Part shown: positions 7,410 through 15,977 of the stretch, piece by piece
Numbering within the stretch: position 1 is the first letter of the stretch
How the letters are laid out: every line of letters begins with the position of its first letter
IMG/VR virus record: IMGVR_UViG_3300010885_060705
Location: 1 to 23,274 of that record
Length of the DNA: 23,274 nt
Source of the DNA: a virus
Reading direction: 5' to 3' (one strand)
Program-made: the position numbers and the translations under genes
The notes under the pieces: generated by a model
Database searches by the model: none
Told to the model about the DNA's origin: nothing
The model's input: only the letters and a program-made list of their open reading frames with translations

Positions 7410-9938
7410 ATGACAATTTGGTCAGATTTTTTTAAGCTATTTACATATGCCAACGAGAAAGATCCGCTAACAAAGACGAAAGACGCTTCCAAATTCTCGG
7501 GAGCGGGCATATCTCAGGCTGACGCCCTGCAAACTGGCGGCGAGCTCGTCGCTGGGCAGGGTCCGAGCAATTACGTAAATCTGCGCCAGACCTACGACAT
7601 GATCGACACCACGACCCTTGGTAACCGATCCATGCGGTACAAGGAGTACGAGAGGCTTCGAAACCTGCCGGAGATAGAGATGGCGATGACCGTTTTCGCC
7701 GACGAGGCTTGCGTCGCCGGCGACACCAGGATAGCGACGCCGTTCGGATTCCAGACCATAGAGTCGCTTGTCAGGGACAAGGCTGAAGATAGGTTCCTAG
7801 TCTACTGCTATGACTTCGAGAAAAGCGACTATACCCTCGGATGGGCTTACGCGCCAAGGCTGGTGAGGAAAGCCAAGACCGTCAAGATAGTCCTGGACAA
7901 CGGCAAGACCATAACCGCAACGCACGACCACAGGGTGCTGAAAAGGAACGGCGAGTGGACGACATGCGGCGAACTCAGGTTCGGCGACGAACTCATGCCT
8001 TTCTACAGGATCCCAGCGAACCAGAACCACAACGACCTCAAATCAAACCTGTTCCCGAGACTGTACAGCTTCGAGAAGGGATGGGTGCACGAGCGTCAGT
8101 TCATCGACGACTGGAAAAACGGGAAGACAAGCCCGGAATACGAGAAGGTCAACAGGGCTGCGAGGCTGATATGCGGCGACATCTCGGTGAGGCAGATAGC
8201 CAAGATCATGGACCACGACTGGAACACGGTCGAGAACTGGATGCACAAGAACGGCTTCACCCTCAAGGAACTGCGGCACCTGGCGAAAAACAAGACCGTG
8301 AGGAAGGTAGTCGGCGTGTCGGACGGACCGGAGACGGAAGTCTACGACATATCCGTGGAGAAACACAAGTGCTTCGCCACCGACTCGGTGATACTGCACA
8401 ACTGCCAGAAGAACGATGACGGGAACGTCCTCAAGATAGACTGCAAGAACGACGATATCCGCAAGGAGCTCGAGTTCCTGCTCCTGAACCGCAAGATGCT
8501 CAACATAAACAGGTACGCCTACGTCTATTTCAAGGACCTGATAGTGCACGGCGACAAGTTCTTCGAAGTCGTGATAAACCCGGATAACCCGTCCGAGGGC
8601 ATATACAAGATTGTCCCCCTGCCTGTCGACACCATGTACAGGATCGAGACCATCAAGGGAAGGCTCGTGGAGTTCCAGCAATCCAAGGAAGGTCCAGACT
8701 ACCAGTCGATAGCCCGTGGAGACGTGTCGCAGATGAGCGACGCCGAACTGGCTCAGTCAACAGCCATACGGTTCGCCCCTACCCAGGTTCTCCATATAAG
8801 GATAGGAGACGACAGGAAGAACTTCTACCCGTACGGTCAGTCGCTCATAGAGCCGGCGAGGGGTCCAGCCCACCAACTGAGGCTGATGGAGGACGCCATG
8901 GTCGTATACAGGTTGGTAAGGGCTCCCGAGCGAAGGGTGTTCTACATAGATGTCGGTCAGCTTCCGCCTTTCAAGGCTGAGGCGTTCATAGAGAGGCTCA
9001 AGGACCAGTTCCGCAAGAGGAAGACTGCGAACAACCGGGGCTCGGTCGGAGCCAACATGGTCGAGGAGCGTTGGCAGCCCCCGGCGCAGGACGAGGACTT
9101 CTGGATACCCACGAGACCGAACGCGAACAGCAGGATCGAGACCCTTCCGGGGGCGCAGAACCTCGGCGAGATAGACGACGCGCTCTATTTCAGGAACAAG
9201 CTCTTCATAGCCCTGAACTTCCCGAAGAACTATTTCTCCAGCGAGGACGTCAACGCCACGAGGATAACGCTTTCGGCTCAGGACGTTAAGTTCGCAAGGA
9301 TGATCGAGAGGCTGCAGTCGAATTTCGAGGACGCCATGATAGACCTGTGCGAGAGGCATCTCGAGCTCCGCGGCTATCCGCAGGAGATGTACCATGACCT
9401 TAAGGTGAAGATGACGCCCCCTTCTGACTGGAGGGAACTGTCGAGAGCCGAGGTGAGGACGGCGAGGTTCACGAACGCCGGCGCCCTCAAAAGCGGCATG
9501 CTCATGTCCGACTACGACATATACACGAGGATACTCATGTATTCCGACGAGGACACCTCGATGATGCTCAGCAGGCTCAAGCTCCAGAAGCTGGAGGACC
9601 TGAAGATACAGATCATGTCGCAGAACCCGCAGCTCCTCGGGGTCGGGATACCAAACCAGCAGTCGCCGGACACGGAAGTCGGAGCCGAAGCCGGCGGTCC
9701 GACGCCGGAACTCGCAGCCGGGGGAGCGCCACCGGAAGGAGCGCCACCAGAAGGCTCCCCGGAAGGAGCCCCGCCGGAAGGCGCGCCGGAGGATACGGAC
9801 GAGAAGTCCAAGCCGGGAGACTCGGCTTCGGAAGTGCCGATACCGTCCGAGGACGACATCAAGAAGTACAACATGGAAATCAAGGACTACAGGACGGACA
9901 TGGACTACGAGGACAAGGACACCAGCTACTTGAGCTGA
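7410..9938 (+). CDS. 20: Portal vertex protein (T4 gp20-like) interrupted by an intein
   Basis: An 842-residue precursor. After removal of a 231-residue intein (101-331) the extein is 611 residues, a little longer than T4 gp20 (about 520). Extein segments such as EIEMAMTVFADEA, LRIGDDRKNFYPYGQSLIEP, RAPERRVFYIDVGQLPP and NFPKNYFSSEDVNATRITLSAQD are typical gp20 core sequence. The portal forms the dodecameric head vertex that nucleates the prohead and through which DNA is packaged. The C-terminal 100 or so residues hold a low-complexity Gly/Ala/Pro/Glu tract (APPEGAPPEGSPEGAPPEG) absent from T4. Arg is mostly AGG and Ile mostly ATA, unlike the capsid gene. It starts the head-morphogenesis run, followed by gp67/68-position, protease, scaffold and capsid genes. 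Confidence 0.93.
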   Translation: MTIWSDFFKLFTYANEKDPLTKTKDASKFSGAGISQADALQTGGELVAGQGPSNYVNLRQTYDMIDTTTLGNRSMRYKEYERLRNLPEIEMAMTVFADEACVAGDTRIATPFGFQTIESLVRDKAEDRFLVYCYDFEKSDYTLGWAYAPRLVRKAKTVKIVLDNGKTITATHDHRVLKRNGEWTTCGELRFGDELMPFYRIPANQNHNDLKSNLFPRLYSFEKGWVHERQFIDDWKNGKTSPEYEKVNRAARLICGDISVRQIAKIMDHDWNTVENWMHKNGFTLKELRHLAKNKTVRKVVGVSDGPETEVYDISVEKHKCFATDSVILHNCQKNDDGNVLKIDCKNDDIRKELEFLLLNRKMLNINRYAYVYFKDLIVHGDKFFEVVINPDNPSEGIYKIVPLPVDTMYRIETIKGRLVEFQQSKEGPDYQSIARGDVSQMSDAELAQSTAIRFAPTQVLHIRIGDDRKNFYPYGQSLIEPARGPAHQLRLMEDAMVVYRLVRAPERRVFYIDVGQLPPFKAEAFIERLKDQFRKRKTANNRGSVGANMVEERWQPPAQDEDFWIPTRPNANSRIETLPGAQNLGEIDDALYFRNKLFIALNFPKNYFSSEDVNATRITLSAQDVKFARMIERLQSNFEDAMIDLCERHLELRGYPQEMYHDLKVKMTPPSDWRELSRAEVRTARFTNAGALKSGMLMSDYDIYTRILMYSDEDTSMMLSRLKLQKLEDLKIQIMSQNPQLLGVGIPNQQSPDTEVGAEAGGPTPELAAGGAPPEGAPPEGSPEGAPPEGAPEDTDEKSKPGDSASEVPIPSEDDIKKYNMEIKDYRTDMDYEDKDTSYLS
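7710..8402 (+). other. Intein within portal protein (residues 101-331)
   Basis: Block A begins with Cys101 (CVAGDTRIATPFGFQTIESL). Block B is THDHRVL with the TxxH pair T171/H174. The C-terminal blocks are VYDISVEKHKCFATDSVILHN, ending in the penultimate His330 and Asn331, with Cys332 as the first C-extein residue. All residues needed for standard Cys-type splicing are present, so it should be active. The insertion point is in the conserved FADEA | CQK region. At 231 residues it is larger than a minimal Hint domain. The extra central part (about 200-300) has no LAGLIDADG or HNH active site that I can see, but carries a helix-turn-helix-like stretch (ISVRQIAKIMDHDWNTVENW, 258-277), perhaps a remnant of a homing endonuclease's DNA-binding domain. 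Confidence 0.92.
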
Positions 9939-9957
9939 TGCATACGAGGTGTTTAAA

Positions 9958-10212
9958 ATGATGACGGAAAACCAGTTGGCTCAATTGAGCTTCAAGAACA
10001 AAAGCCTGCAGGCGATATCGAAGAACGCCGGGTGCTACCACTGCGTGAAGTCGTTCTCAGCCTCTGACATAAAGGAGTACACGGACTCCGGGGAGACCGC
10101 GCTGTGCCCGCTGTGCAAGGTTGACGCCGTGGCTTTCGACTGCACCGGATACGACCTTGGCGAGGCTAGCCTAGCCAAGGCGAACAGGTACTGGTTCGGC
10201 AAGACGAAGTGA
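9958..10212 (+). CDS. Zinc-ribbon small protein
   Basis: An 84-residue protein with two CxxC knuckles, C26/C29 (CYHC) and C50/C53 (CPLC), making a four-cysteine zinc ribbon. The wording CYHCVKSF...TALCPLCKVDAV resembles a small zinc-ribbon family found in bacteria and phages. I choose the ATG at 9958 because a GAGGTG Shine-Dalgarno sits about seven bases upstream; the in-frame GTG at 9949 lies inside that site. It follows the portal gene by 19 bases, so it is co-transcribed with it. The function is unknown. Confidence 0.75.
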   Translation: MMTENQLAQLSFKNKSLQAISKNAGCYHCVKSFSASDIKEYTDSGETALCPLCKVDAVAFDCTGYDLGEASLAKANRYWFGKTK

Positions 10213-10512
10213 CTACATTCCTTCTGGATGAGCTCCGGCTGGAGCTTCTTCGCCTTCGGAAGACTTATTCGCCATGGCAGTTTTAAGCTTTGCGATCATA
10301 GGTCTTAATTCCGTTTCCGTTTCCGAAGCCGAGTCTATGATGTTGACGATCTTGTTCAGGATGGATGGGTTCTCGGCGACGGCTTGCTCAAGCGCGTTGA
10401 AGAACTTGTTCATGACGCCTTTCTGCATCGTGGTAAGACCTTCTCCCTGATCCTTGCCGAATTGCTGGTCTGACATACCCATGTCTTCCATGAATTGAAA
10501 AAACGTTTTCAT
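10213..10512 (-). CDS. Small helical protein with T4 capsid-targeting-like N-terminus
   Basis: A 99-residue protein; the ATG at 10512 has an AGAGG Shine-Dalgarno. It begins MKTFFQFMEDMG, strikingly like the T4 internal-protein targeting peptide MKTYQEFIAEA. The body is amphipathic helix (MQKGVMNKFFNALEQAVAENPSILNKIVNII) with an acidic, Ala/Gly-rich tail. The stop codons of this gene and the zinc-ribbon gene are directly adjacent with no gap. It sits inside the head cluster but on the opposite strand, as though inserted between the gp20 and gp67/68 positions. An internal head protein is a reasonable guess; the family is unknown to me. Confidence 0.7.
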   Translation of the reverse strand: MKTFFQFMEDMGMSDQQFGKDQGEGLTTMQKGVMNKFFNALEQAVAENPSILNKIVNIIDSASETETELRPMIAKLKTAMANKSSEGEEAPAGAHPEGM

Positions 10513-10585
10513 TTTTACCTCTGTAATATATTTGAAACTATGCTCTATATAGTAAGCACGACTTTTTTTTGCCATCATGACGCGT

Positions 10586-10618
10586 TGTGGGCATGGCTGT
10601 TTTCGGAGCCATTCCACA
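10586..10618. other. Imperfect hairpin in 223-base divergent intergenic region
   Basis: TGTGG..ATGGCT pairs with AGCCAT.CCACA across an eight-base loop (GTTTTCGG) with a small internal mismatch. It lies between the minus-strand 99-residue gene and the gp67/68-position gene. No full T-run follows on either strand, so it is a weak terminator candidate or a structured RNA leader element. The rest of the gap (10513-10735) holds only AT-rich promoter-like sequence, including AATATATA at 10656-10663. Confidence 0.35.
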
Positions 10619-10735
10619 TTTTGTGATTTTAACAAGAAAATATTTGGGACAGTGCAATATATAACTCAATGAAACGGCATATGTAAATAGTGCTGGATAA
10701 ATCAAGTAACCTAAAGCACAGGGAGTTGATCAGAC

Positions 10736-12796
10736 ATGAAAAGAAAACTTATAAGCTTCGAAGCATTCAGGAACCTGGAAGAGAATTCACTTACCAGGGC
10801 GGAAAATGAACTCGTACAAGCCGAAGACGTACTCGGCAAGGCTCTCGGCATCGACGTTGAGCTTCACTGCTTCAACGAGAGCGAAGCCACATACAAGACT
10901 GCGGATGACAACTACATCCACGCCATCTACAAGATAGAGAACGACCACGTACTGTTCGAGAACATGCAGGAACTCGTCATCGACGAGGAATCCAGCAAGA
11001 AAAGCGCCCGCCAAGCCATCTCGGAAATGGTAGACGCAATCATAGACAGCAAGGAAGCGGTAGCCGACGAGAAATTCGACGAGTACTTCTCCATGCCGAA
11101 CGTCCGCAAGGAACTCAACGAGGGCAAGAGACTGATCTTCAAGCTTTCCAAGCCAAAAGGACGCTCCCCGCTCAAGAACAAAGTACAAACATCAAAAACA
11201 ATAGCCGCCAGAAAATTAGGCATGAAGAAAGCCAGACGACTGAGGACTGGAAGCCAGAAAAAGGCTCGCGCGCTGCTTCTCGCGAAGGCGCACAAGGCGC
11301 TCGGCAAGCAAAGCAAGGGCTCGCGCAAGAGGGTATACATCCGCACGGCAGCCGCCATGAAGGAATGGTCCAACCTGTGCGAGAACGTGTACGGATACAT
11401 AGAATTCAAGAACTTCGGTCACGTGGTCAGGGAATCGACGATCGTTCCGGACTCGAACGGCAACATCATTGGAATCGCGATACCGACCATGAGGAAGAGG
11501 AACGAGGGCAAGATACTTTCCCTCGGATACAAGACACCCGACACCGAACTCAAGATCCTGCGCGGCACCGCCAAGAAGATCAACGAGGACCAGTCCTTCG
11601 TGAGGGCGATAGCGGAACTCAAGAGATACAACAACGTATCCGACAACTCGGCTCTGGAAGAGACCCTGGAAAACGTCGTCAGCAAATGGCCGTCCGTGCT
11701 GTGCCTGACGCAAGGGGAACTAACCTCCACCGTGGCTGAGGCTCTCGAGATAGCGAACGTGAGGAACTATGACGACAGCACCTGCCAGTTCATAGCCGAA
11801 GCCATCCTGCGAACGGCGCACAGCGCCTACACCGACAGGGTGAGGAAGATCGGAAACATGGCTGGATCCAGGACCGACATAACCGCGGAATGCAAGACAT
11901 GCAAGGACTCCTACGCCGAGTTCCAGAAGGTGGCGTCCGGCTTCTTCTCGAAGCTCGACGAGAACGACAACATAGACATGAAGGTATTCTCCGACCTCTA
12001 CAGGGCTCTGCACCAGATACACAAGAACGCAGCCGGGGCTAACGACGAGGTGACGAAGGTAGAGACCGCCAGCCTCATGTCCGATTGCGAATCAGTGCTG
12101 AACAGGGCTTCCCAGCCATCGCTGGAACTAGCCGAGGCGATTTCCGACTACATCTCCGACATCATCGAGGGCAACCTCGACAACTCCGGCGAATGGTCGG
12201 ACTCCGAAGTCCACACGTCCGTGGGCGGCGAACACCCGAGAACCAGCTGGAACGCGAAGCAGACCGACGCCGTCCCAAGCAAGTTCAACGGCAACGACGA
12301 ATACGGCGTCAACAGGGCTCCGGTGAGCGACGGCAAAGACTTCGGCGGCGAGGAGGAGATGATGCACCAGGCATTCTCCAACATCGGCGGCGAGGACGTC
12401 TGGCCATCCCTCAGCAACCCATACATACCAAGCCCGCTCGAATTCACGATGAAGGGCGAAAAGGGAGCGGACAAGGACAACGACGACCTGGGCACCAACC
12501 AGTCGGACGACACTTGGCCGAACCTCTCGAACCCGATGCACCCGAAGAGAGAAACCGCAAAAATGACTGAAAGTTGGACATTGGACGGGATGGGAAAATT
12601 ACAAGGTGACGAAAACAGTCCTCTAATTAAAGCAAGAAAAGAAATAATGGACACAAAGAAATTACTCAGGACCATAGCCAATTCTCCAGGTGGAGAAGAA
12701 GGTGCGAAATACATAAAAAGTGGTCTGAAGGCTAAACTTGACGGTCTTGGCTATGACTGGAAAAGATGTCCACACGCTTTAGAAGTACTTGAGTAA
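10736..12796 (+). CDS. Large head protein in the gp67/gp68 position
   Basis: A 686-residue protein between the zinc-ribbon/portal genes and the prohead protease, where T4 has the small core proteins gp67 and gp68. I recognise no domain. Residues about 1-135 are acidic alpha/beta. About 140-210 are very basic (KKARRLRTGSQKKARALLLA), suggesting DNA or scaffold contact. The middle is helical and the C-terminal quarter is disordered, with two copies of WPxLSNPxxP at about 556 and 594. SFEAFRNLE near the N-terminus loosely fits the head-targeting pattern. The last 80 codons are abruptly AT-rich: 33% GC in 12601-12660 against 60% in 12241-12300 (hand counts). A prohead-core or internal head role is inferred from position. 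Confidence 0.7.
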   Translation: MKRKLISFEAFRNLEENSLTRAENELVQAEDVLGKALGIDVELHCFNESEATYKTADDNYIHAIYKIENDHVLFENMQELVIDEESSKKSARQAISEMVDAIIDSKEAVADEKFDEYFSMPNVRKELNEGKRLIFKLSKPKGRSPLKNKVQTSKTIAARKLGMKKARRLRTGSQKKARALLLAKAHKALGKQSKGSRKRVYIRTAAAMKEWSNLCENVYGYIEFKNFGHVVRESTIVPDSNGNIIGIAIPTMRKRNEGKILSLGYKTPDTELKILRGTAKKINEDQSFVRAIAELKRYNNVSDNSALEETLENVVSKWPSVLCLTQGELTSTVAEALEIANVRNYDDSTCQFIAEAILRTAHSAYTDRVRKIGNMAGSRTDITAECKTCKDSYAEFQKVASGFFSKLDENDNIDMKVFSDLYRALHQIHKNAAGANDEVTKVETASLMSDCESVLNRASQPSLELAEAISDYISDIIEGNLDNSGEWSDSEVHTSVGGEHPRTSWNAKQTDAVPSKFNGNDEYGVNRAPVSDGKDFGGEEEMMHQAFSNIGGEDVWPSLSNPYIPSPLEFTMKGEKGADKDNDDLGTNQSDDTWPNLSNPMHPKRETAKMTESWTLDGMGKLQGDENSPLIKARKEIMDTKKLLRTIANSPGGEEGAKYIKSGLKAKLDGLGYDWKRCPHALEVLE

Positions 12797-12809
12797 AAAA
12801 AGGAGAATC

Positions 12810-13496
12810 ATGAGCGATAACAACATGTTACTTGTAGACTCCTGCAACAACGGCGGATTTTTCCTGAACCTCAGCGAGTCGACCGAGAAGGGTCTCGTCA
12901 AGTTCAAGGGCAAGTTCCAGGAAGCCGAAGCCGTGAACAAGAACAAGAGGATGTACCCATACTCTGTGCTTGACGAGAACGTGAAGAAGCTGATACCGAT
13001 AGTGAAGGCTAGGGGTCTGGTCGGCGAACTGGACCACCCCACCGACTCCATCATCCACTTCGAACACGCCTCCCACGTCATCACGAAACTGTGGTGGGAC
13101 GGGAACAACCTCATGGGCGAGGGAGAGATCCTGAACACCCCATACGGGAAGATACTCAAGGCTCTCATCAACGACGGCGTCCGGGTCGGAATATCCAGCC
13201 GCGGAGTCGGGAACGGGAAAGTGGACGAGAACGGCATCCTTGTCATAGGCGAGAGCTACAAGCTCCTCACCTTCGACGCCGTAGCCGACCCAAGCACCAA
13301 CGCAGCCTTCCAGGAGAAGGTCGTCAGTTCAGGGGGGAGCAAGAGGGAGAGTTACGTTCCATCGAATAATTGTGTGGAATCTTCCGTTAAAAACGAAAGC
13401 AGAAGCATACATAAAGTTAGCAAAGAAGCGTTAATTGCTTGCTTGGGTGGAATAATCGAGGATCAAACAAAGAACATTAAGTCCAGAATTGTTTGA
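12810..13496 (+). CDS. 21: Prohead core protease (T4 gp21-like)
   Basis: A 228-residue serine protease of the T4 gp21 type, which cleaves scaffold, capsid and internal proteins after (L/I)xE during head maturation. The ATG at 12810 follows an AGGAGA Shine-Dalgarno; the in-frame upstream codons overlap the previous gene and are not needed. The signature motifs are GRGLVGELDHP with catalytic His76 and VGISSRGVGN with the catalytic Ser at 129/130. NKNKRMYPYSVLDENV and the AVADPSTNAAF segment are also typical of the family. The last 50 or so residues are AT-rich and look like a variable tail. It is followed by the scaffold gene after 43 bases. Confidence 0.92.
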   Translation: MSDNNMLLVDSCNNGGFFLNLSESTEKGLVKFKGKFQEAEAVNKNKRMYPYSVLDENVKKLIPIVKARGLVGELDHPTDSIIHFEHASHVITKLWWDGNNLMGEGEILNTPYGKILKALINDGVRVGISSRGVGNGKVDENGILVIGESYKLLTFDAVADPSTNAAFQEKVVSSGGSKRESYVPSNNCVESSVKNESRSIHKVSKEALIACLGGIIEDQTKNIKSRIV

Positions 13497-13539
13497 TTAT
13501 TTCTTATAACGAAAAACTAGCAAAAGTGAGGTTAGGCTA

Positions 13540-14439
13540 ATGGAAAAGATAATGGAAGCAATCAAGAAACTTTTACCAGAATCCGACGTGAAGGAAGTAT
13601 CCTCTGCCATCGGCGAGATGCTCGAACAGGCTAAAACCAATCTCGAGAAAGAATACAACGAGAAGCTGGAAGAAGCCTACACCGAACTTTCTGGTGAGTT
13701 GAAGGGCGCGGAAAAAACAGCGGAAAAAGGCTACGAAGAGGCTTACGCCATCATCGCGGACCTTCGCAACAGACTTGAGGTTCAGGGAGAGGAATACAAG
13801 CAAGCCCTCGAAGAGGGTTACGAGGAAGCCTACCAGATGCTCAAGAACGAGAGATCGAAGAACAACGGAATCGAAGTCGAACTCTACGAGGAATACGACA
13901 AGAAGCTCCTCGAGATGAAGGAATACATCGTCGACAAGGTCGACCAGTTCCTGCAGGTCAAGGGTCATGAAATCTACGAGCAGGCTCGCAAGGACATCCT
14001 CAGCGACCCACGCCTCGCGGAACACAAGGTCGTACTCGACAGAATCGTCGACATCACCAGCAACTACATGTCCGACGACGACATGAACAACGTCTCCTCG
14101 GCCAAGCTCGAGGAAGTCAACAAGAATCTTGATGAACTCAAGGGTCAGCTCCGAATCATGGAAGCGAGAAACATACGTTTGTCGACCGAGAACACCAAGC
14201 TAAACGAAAACATGCGCCATGCTACAAATTTGGTTACAGAGCATAGAAAGGCTAATGTTTCGAGCAGGAATTCTGAAGTAATCACAGAACAGAAAGAAAG
14301 ATCAGAAAAGGCACGTAACGTAACGGGGAGAGGACAAAAGATAGTTGAGAGGGAAGTTGTCATTGCGGAAAATGCCATCTCCTCCAACAGTGACTTAGAC
14401 CAAATTTTGGTTCTTTCTGGTGTTAAGAAAGCCCAATAG
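13540..14439 (+). CDS. 22: Prohead scaffold core protein (T4 gp22-like)
   Basis: A 299-residue, highly helical, charged protein between prohead protease and major capsid protein, the exact T4 gp22 position. It forms the internal core on which the capsid assembles and is then degraded by the protease. The sequence is mostly heptad-like Glu/Lys/Leu coiled coil, with three EEAY repeats (about 13669, 13735 and 13822). The region KGHEIYEQARKDILSDPRLAEHKVVLDRIVDI resembles the conserved part of gp22-type scaffolds. A Shine-Dalgarno (GTGAGGT) lies six bases before the ATG. The last 70 codons shift to AT-rich composition. Confidence 0.88.
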   Translation: MEKIMEAIKKLLPESDVKEVSSAIGEMLEQAKTNLEKEYNEKLEEAYTELSGELKGAEKTAEKGYEEAYAIIADLRNRLEVQGEEYKQALEEGYEEAYQMLKNERSKNNGIEVELYEEYDKKLLEMKEYIVDKVDQFLQVKGHEIYEQARKDILSDPRLAEHKVVLDRIVDITSNYMSDDDMNNVSSAKLEEVNKNLDELKGQLRIMEARNIRLSTENTKLNENMRHATNLVTEHRKANVSSRNSEVITEQKERSEKARNVTGRGQKIVEREVVIAENAISSNSDLDQILVLSGVKKAQ

Positions 14440-14467
14440 AGCCTGTATCTAACCTAAAGGAAAAAAA

Positions 14468-15904
14468 ATGAACGCAAACTCAAGATTTTTGAACGAAGCT
14501 AAGGAGTTAGAAACTCGCTGGGGCAAGACTGGTCTCCTCGAAGGTATCGAAGACCGCTATGTTCGCGCCGCCACCGCAGTTCTACTCGAAAACCAACGCC
14601 TTGTGAACGAAGTGTCAACCGACACCGCCGACATCGCACAATTCAAACGGATCTCCATACCATTGGTCCGTAGGATTTACCCGCAATTGATCGCAAACAA
14701 GATCGTATCCGTCCAGCCATTGCTCGGACCAACCGGTCTCGTTTACTATCTCCGATTCCGTTATTCATCCAACAAGGGTGCGACCCGCGGCGCCGACAAC
14801 AATGGCGGCTTCCCAGGCGATGACGCGAATTCACTCATGCAGAAGGCTGACGGTACCGCAAACCTCGACATCTTCTACTCCCACCAGTTCGTCCAGAACG
14901 AGAGAAGTAGCACCGATGCCGGCGCGGACACAACCTCAGTTTTCAGCCCGTTGGAACACACCCCGATCTTGGCTGGAACCGTGACCGGAACCATCTACAA
15001 GGGCGCGACCGCGGTACAGACATTCAGCGTGAGCAGCGGCGGCGCTTTCAGCTTCACCGCGATCGGCAACCCAACCGATTTCGTTCAAGCTGGCACGGTG
15101 AACGTGACTACAGGCGAGATCACCTTGACCTGGAACAACAACCCAGGCTCCAACAACCTTGTTCTGAGCTACGAGGCAAACCTCGAGTGCTCGCAAGACC
15201 TCCCGGAAATCAATCTAGTCATTGAATCTGAGGACATCACTGCCAAAACCCGAAAGTTGAAAGCAGTCTGGTCTTATGAAGCCCAACAGGACCTTCGCAG
15301 CCAGCACAACCTTGATGCCGAAGCTGAATTGACAGCTGTATTGGCACAGGAAATCAACCTCGAAATCGACCGCGAAGTTCTGACCGATCTTCGACAGAAC
15401 GCCGGTACCGTCACAGCTTGGGACTTCAACACCAGCTTGGGTGATACCATCAAGGAAAAATACGAGTCACTGTACGTGAAGATCGTAGAAATCTCATCCG
15501 TCATCCATCGTAAGACTCTGCGCGGCGGCGCCAACTTCATCGTGACCTCACCTGAAGTAGCTTCGATCTTCGAAACCGCTACCGCGGGCTTTGCCCCAGC
15601 TCCTAGCGAGACATTCACAAGCTCCCTCGGCATCCAGTATGTCGGGACCGTGAACAATCGTTGGAGACTGTACAAAGACCCATTGTTCCCAAGCAACCAG
15701 TTGCTCATGGGTTACAAGGGCGATTCCTACCTTGACTCCGGATACTTCTACTGTCCTTACGTGCCATTGACCCAGACTCCAGTCGTTCTCGATCCAGAGA
15801 GCTTCTGCCCGAGAAAAGGTATTTTGACCCGGTACGGGAAGAAACTTCTACGTGAGGGCGCCAAATTCTACGCCCGCATGTCAATCGCAAATTTCGTGAT
15901 TTAG
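14468..15904 (+). CDS. 23: Major capsid protein (T4 gp23-like)
   Basis: A 478-residue HK97-fold capsid protein. N-terminal WGKTGLLEGI and AVLLENQR and the SIPLVRRIYPQLIANKIVSVQPLLGPTG block match the most conserved part of T4 gp23. C-terminal segments (FIVTSPEVASIFE, YVGTVNNRWRLYKDPLFP, LLMGYKGDSYLDSGYFYCPY) are also characteristic. A Gly/Thr/Val-rich stretch at about 170-245 (GTVTGTIYKGATAVQTFSVS) looks like an inserted beta domain, where T4 has its insertion domain. The long N-terminal propeptide of T4 gp23 seems shortened; FLNE at residues 7-10 is a candidate (L/I)xE cleavage site. Arg is CGC/CGT-rich, unlike the AGG-rich neighbours, as expected for the most highly expressed gene. An AAAGGA Shine-Dalgarno precedes the ATG and a strong terminator follows. 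Confidence 0.95.
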   Translation: MNANSRFLNEAKELETRWGKTGLLEGIEDRYVRAATAVLLENQRLVNEVSTDTADIAQFKRISIPLVRRIYPQLIANKIVSVQPLLGPTGLVYYLRFRYSSNKGATRGADNNGGFPGDDANSLMQKADGTANLDIFYSHQFVQNERSSTDAGADTTSVFSPLEHTPILAGTVTGTIYKGATAVQTFSVSSGGAFSFTAIGNPTDFVQAGTVNVTTGEITLTWNNNPGSNNLVLSYEANLECSQDLPEINLVIESEDITAKTRKLKAVWSYEAQQDLRSQHNLDAEAELTAVLAQEINLEIDREVLTDLRQNAGTVTAWDFNTSLGDTIKEKYESLYVKIVEISSVIHRKTLRGGANFIVTSPEVASIFETATAGFAPAPSETFTSSLGIQYVGTVNNRWRLYKDPLFPSNQLLMGYKGDSYLDSGYFYCPYVPLTQTPVVLDPESFCPRKGILTRYGKKLLREGAKFYARMSIANFVI

Positions 15905-15939
15905 TTTTAAATCCTTGCTAGACAAGGAATTCAAACAAA

Positions 15940-15977
15940 TAAAAAACCCAGTCATCTTCGGATGGTTGGGTTTTTTT
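15940..15977 (+). terminator. Strong rho-independent terminator after capsid gene
   Basis: The stem AAAAACCCAGTCATC / GATGGTTGGGTTTTT is closed by a cUUCGg tetraloop (loop 15957-15960), with two G-U pairs and a T7 run. It isolates the capsid transcript from the homing endonuclease. A smaller hairpin (TCCTTG/CAAGGA, 15912-15928) lies just upstream. Confidence 0.93.

Noticed and set aside
7841-9395. Several long overlapping frames on both strands across the portal gene
   Set aside because: They are shadows caused by GC-rich codon bias; none has a start site or a recognisable domain.
12085-12570. Arg-rich frame inside the gp67/68-position gene
   Set aside because: It is a shifted-frame shadow without a Shine-Dalgarno, made of simple Arg/Gln/Gly composition.
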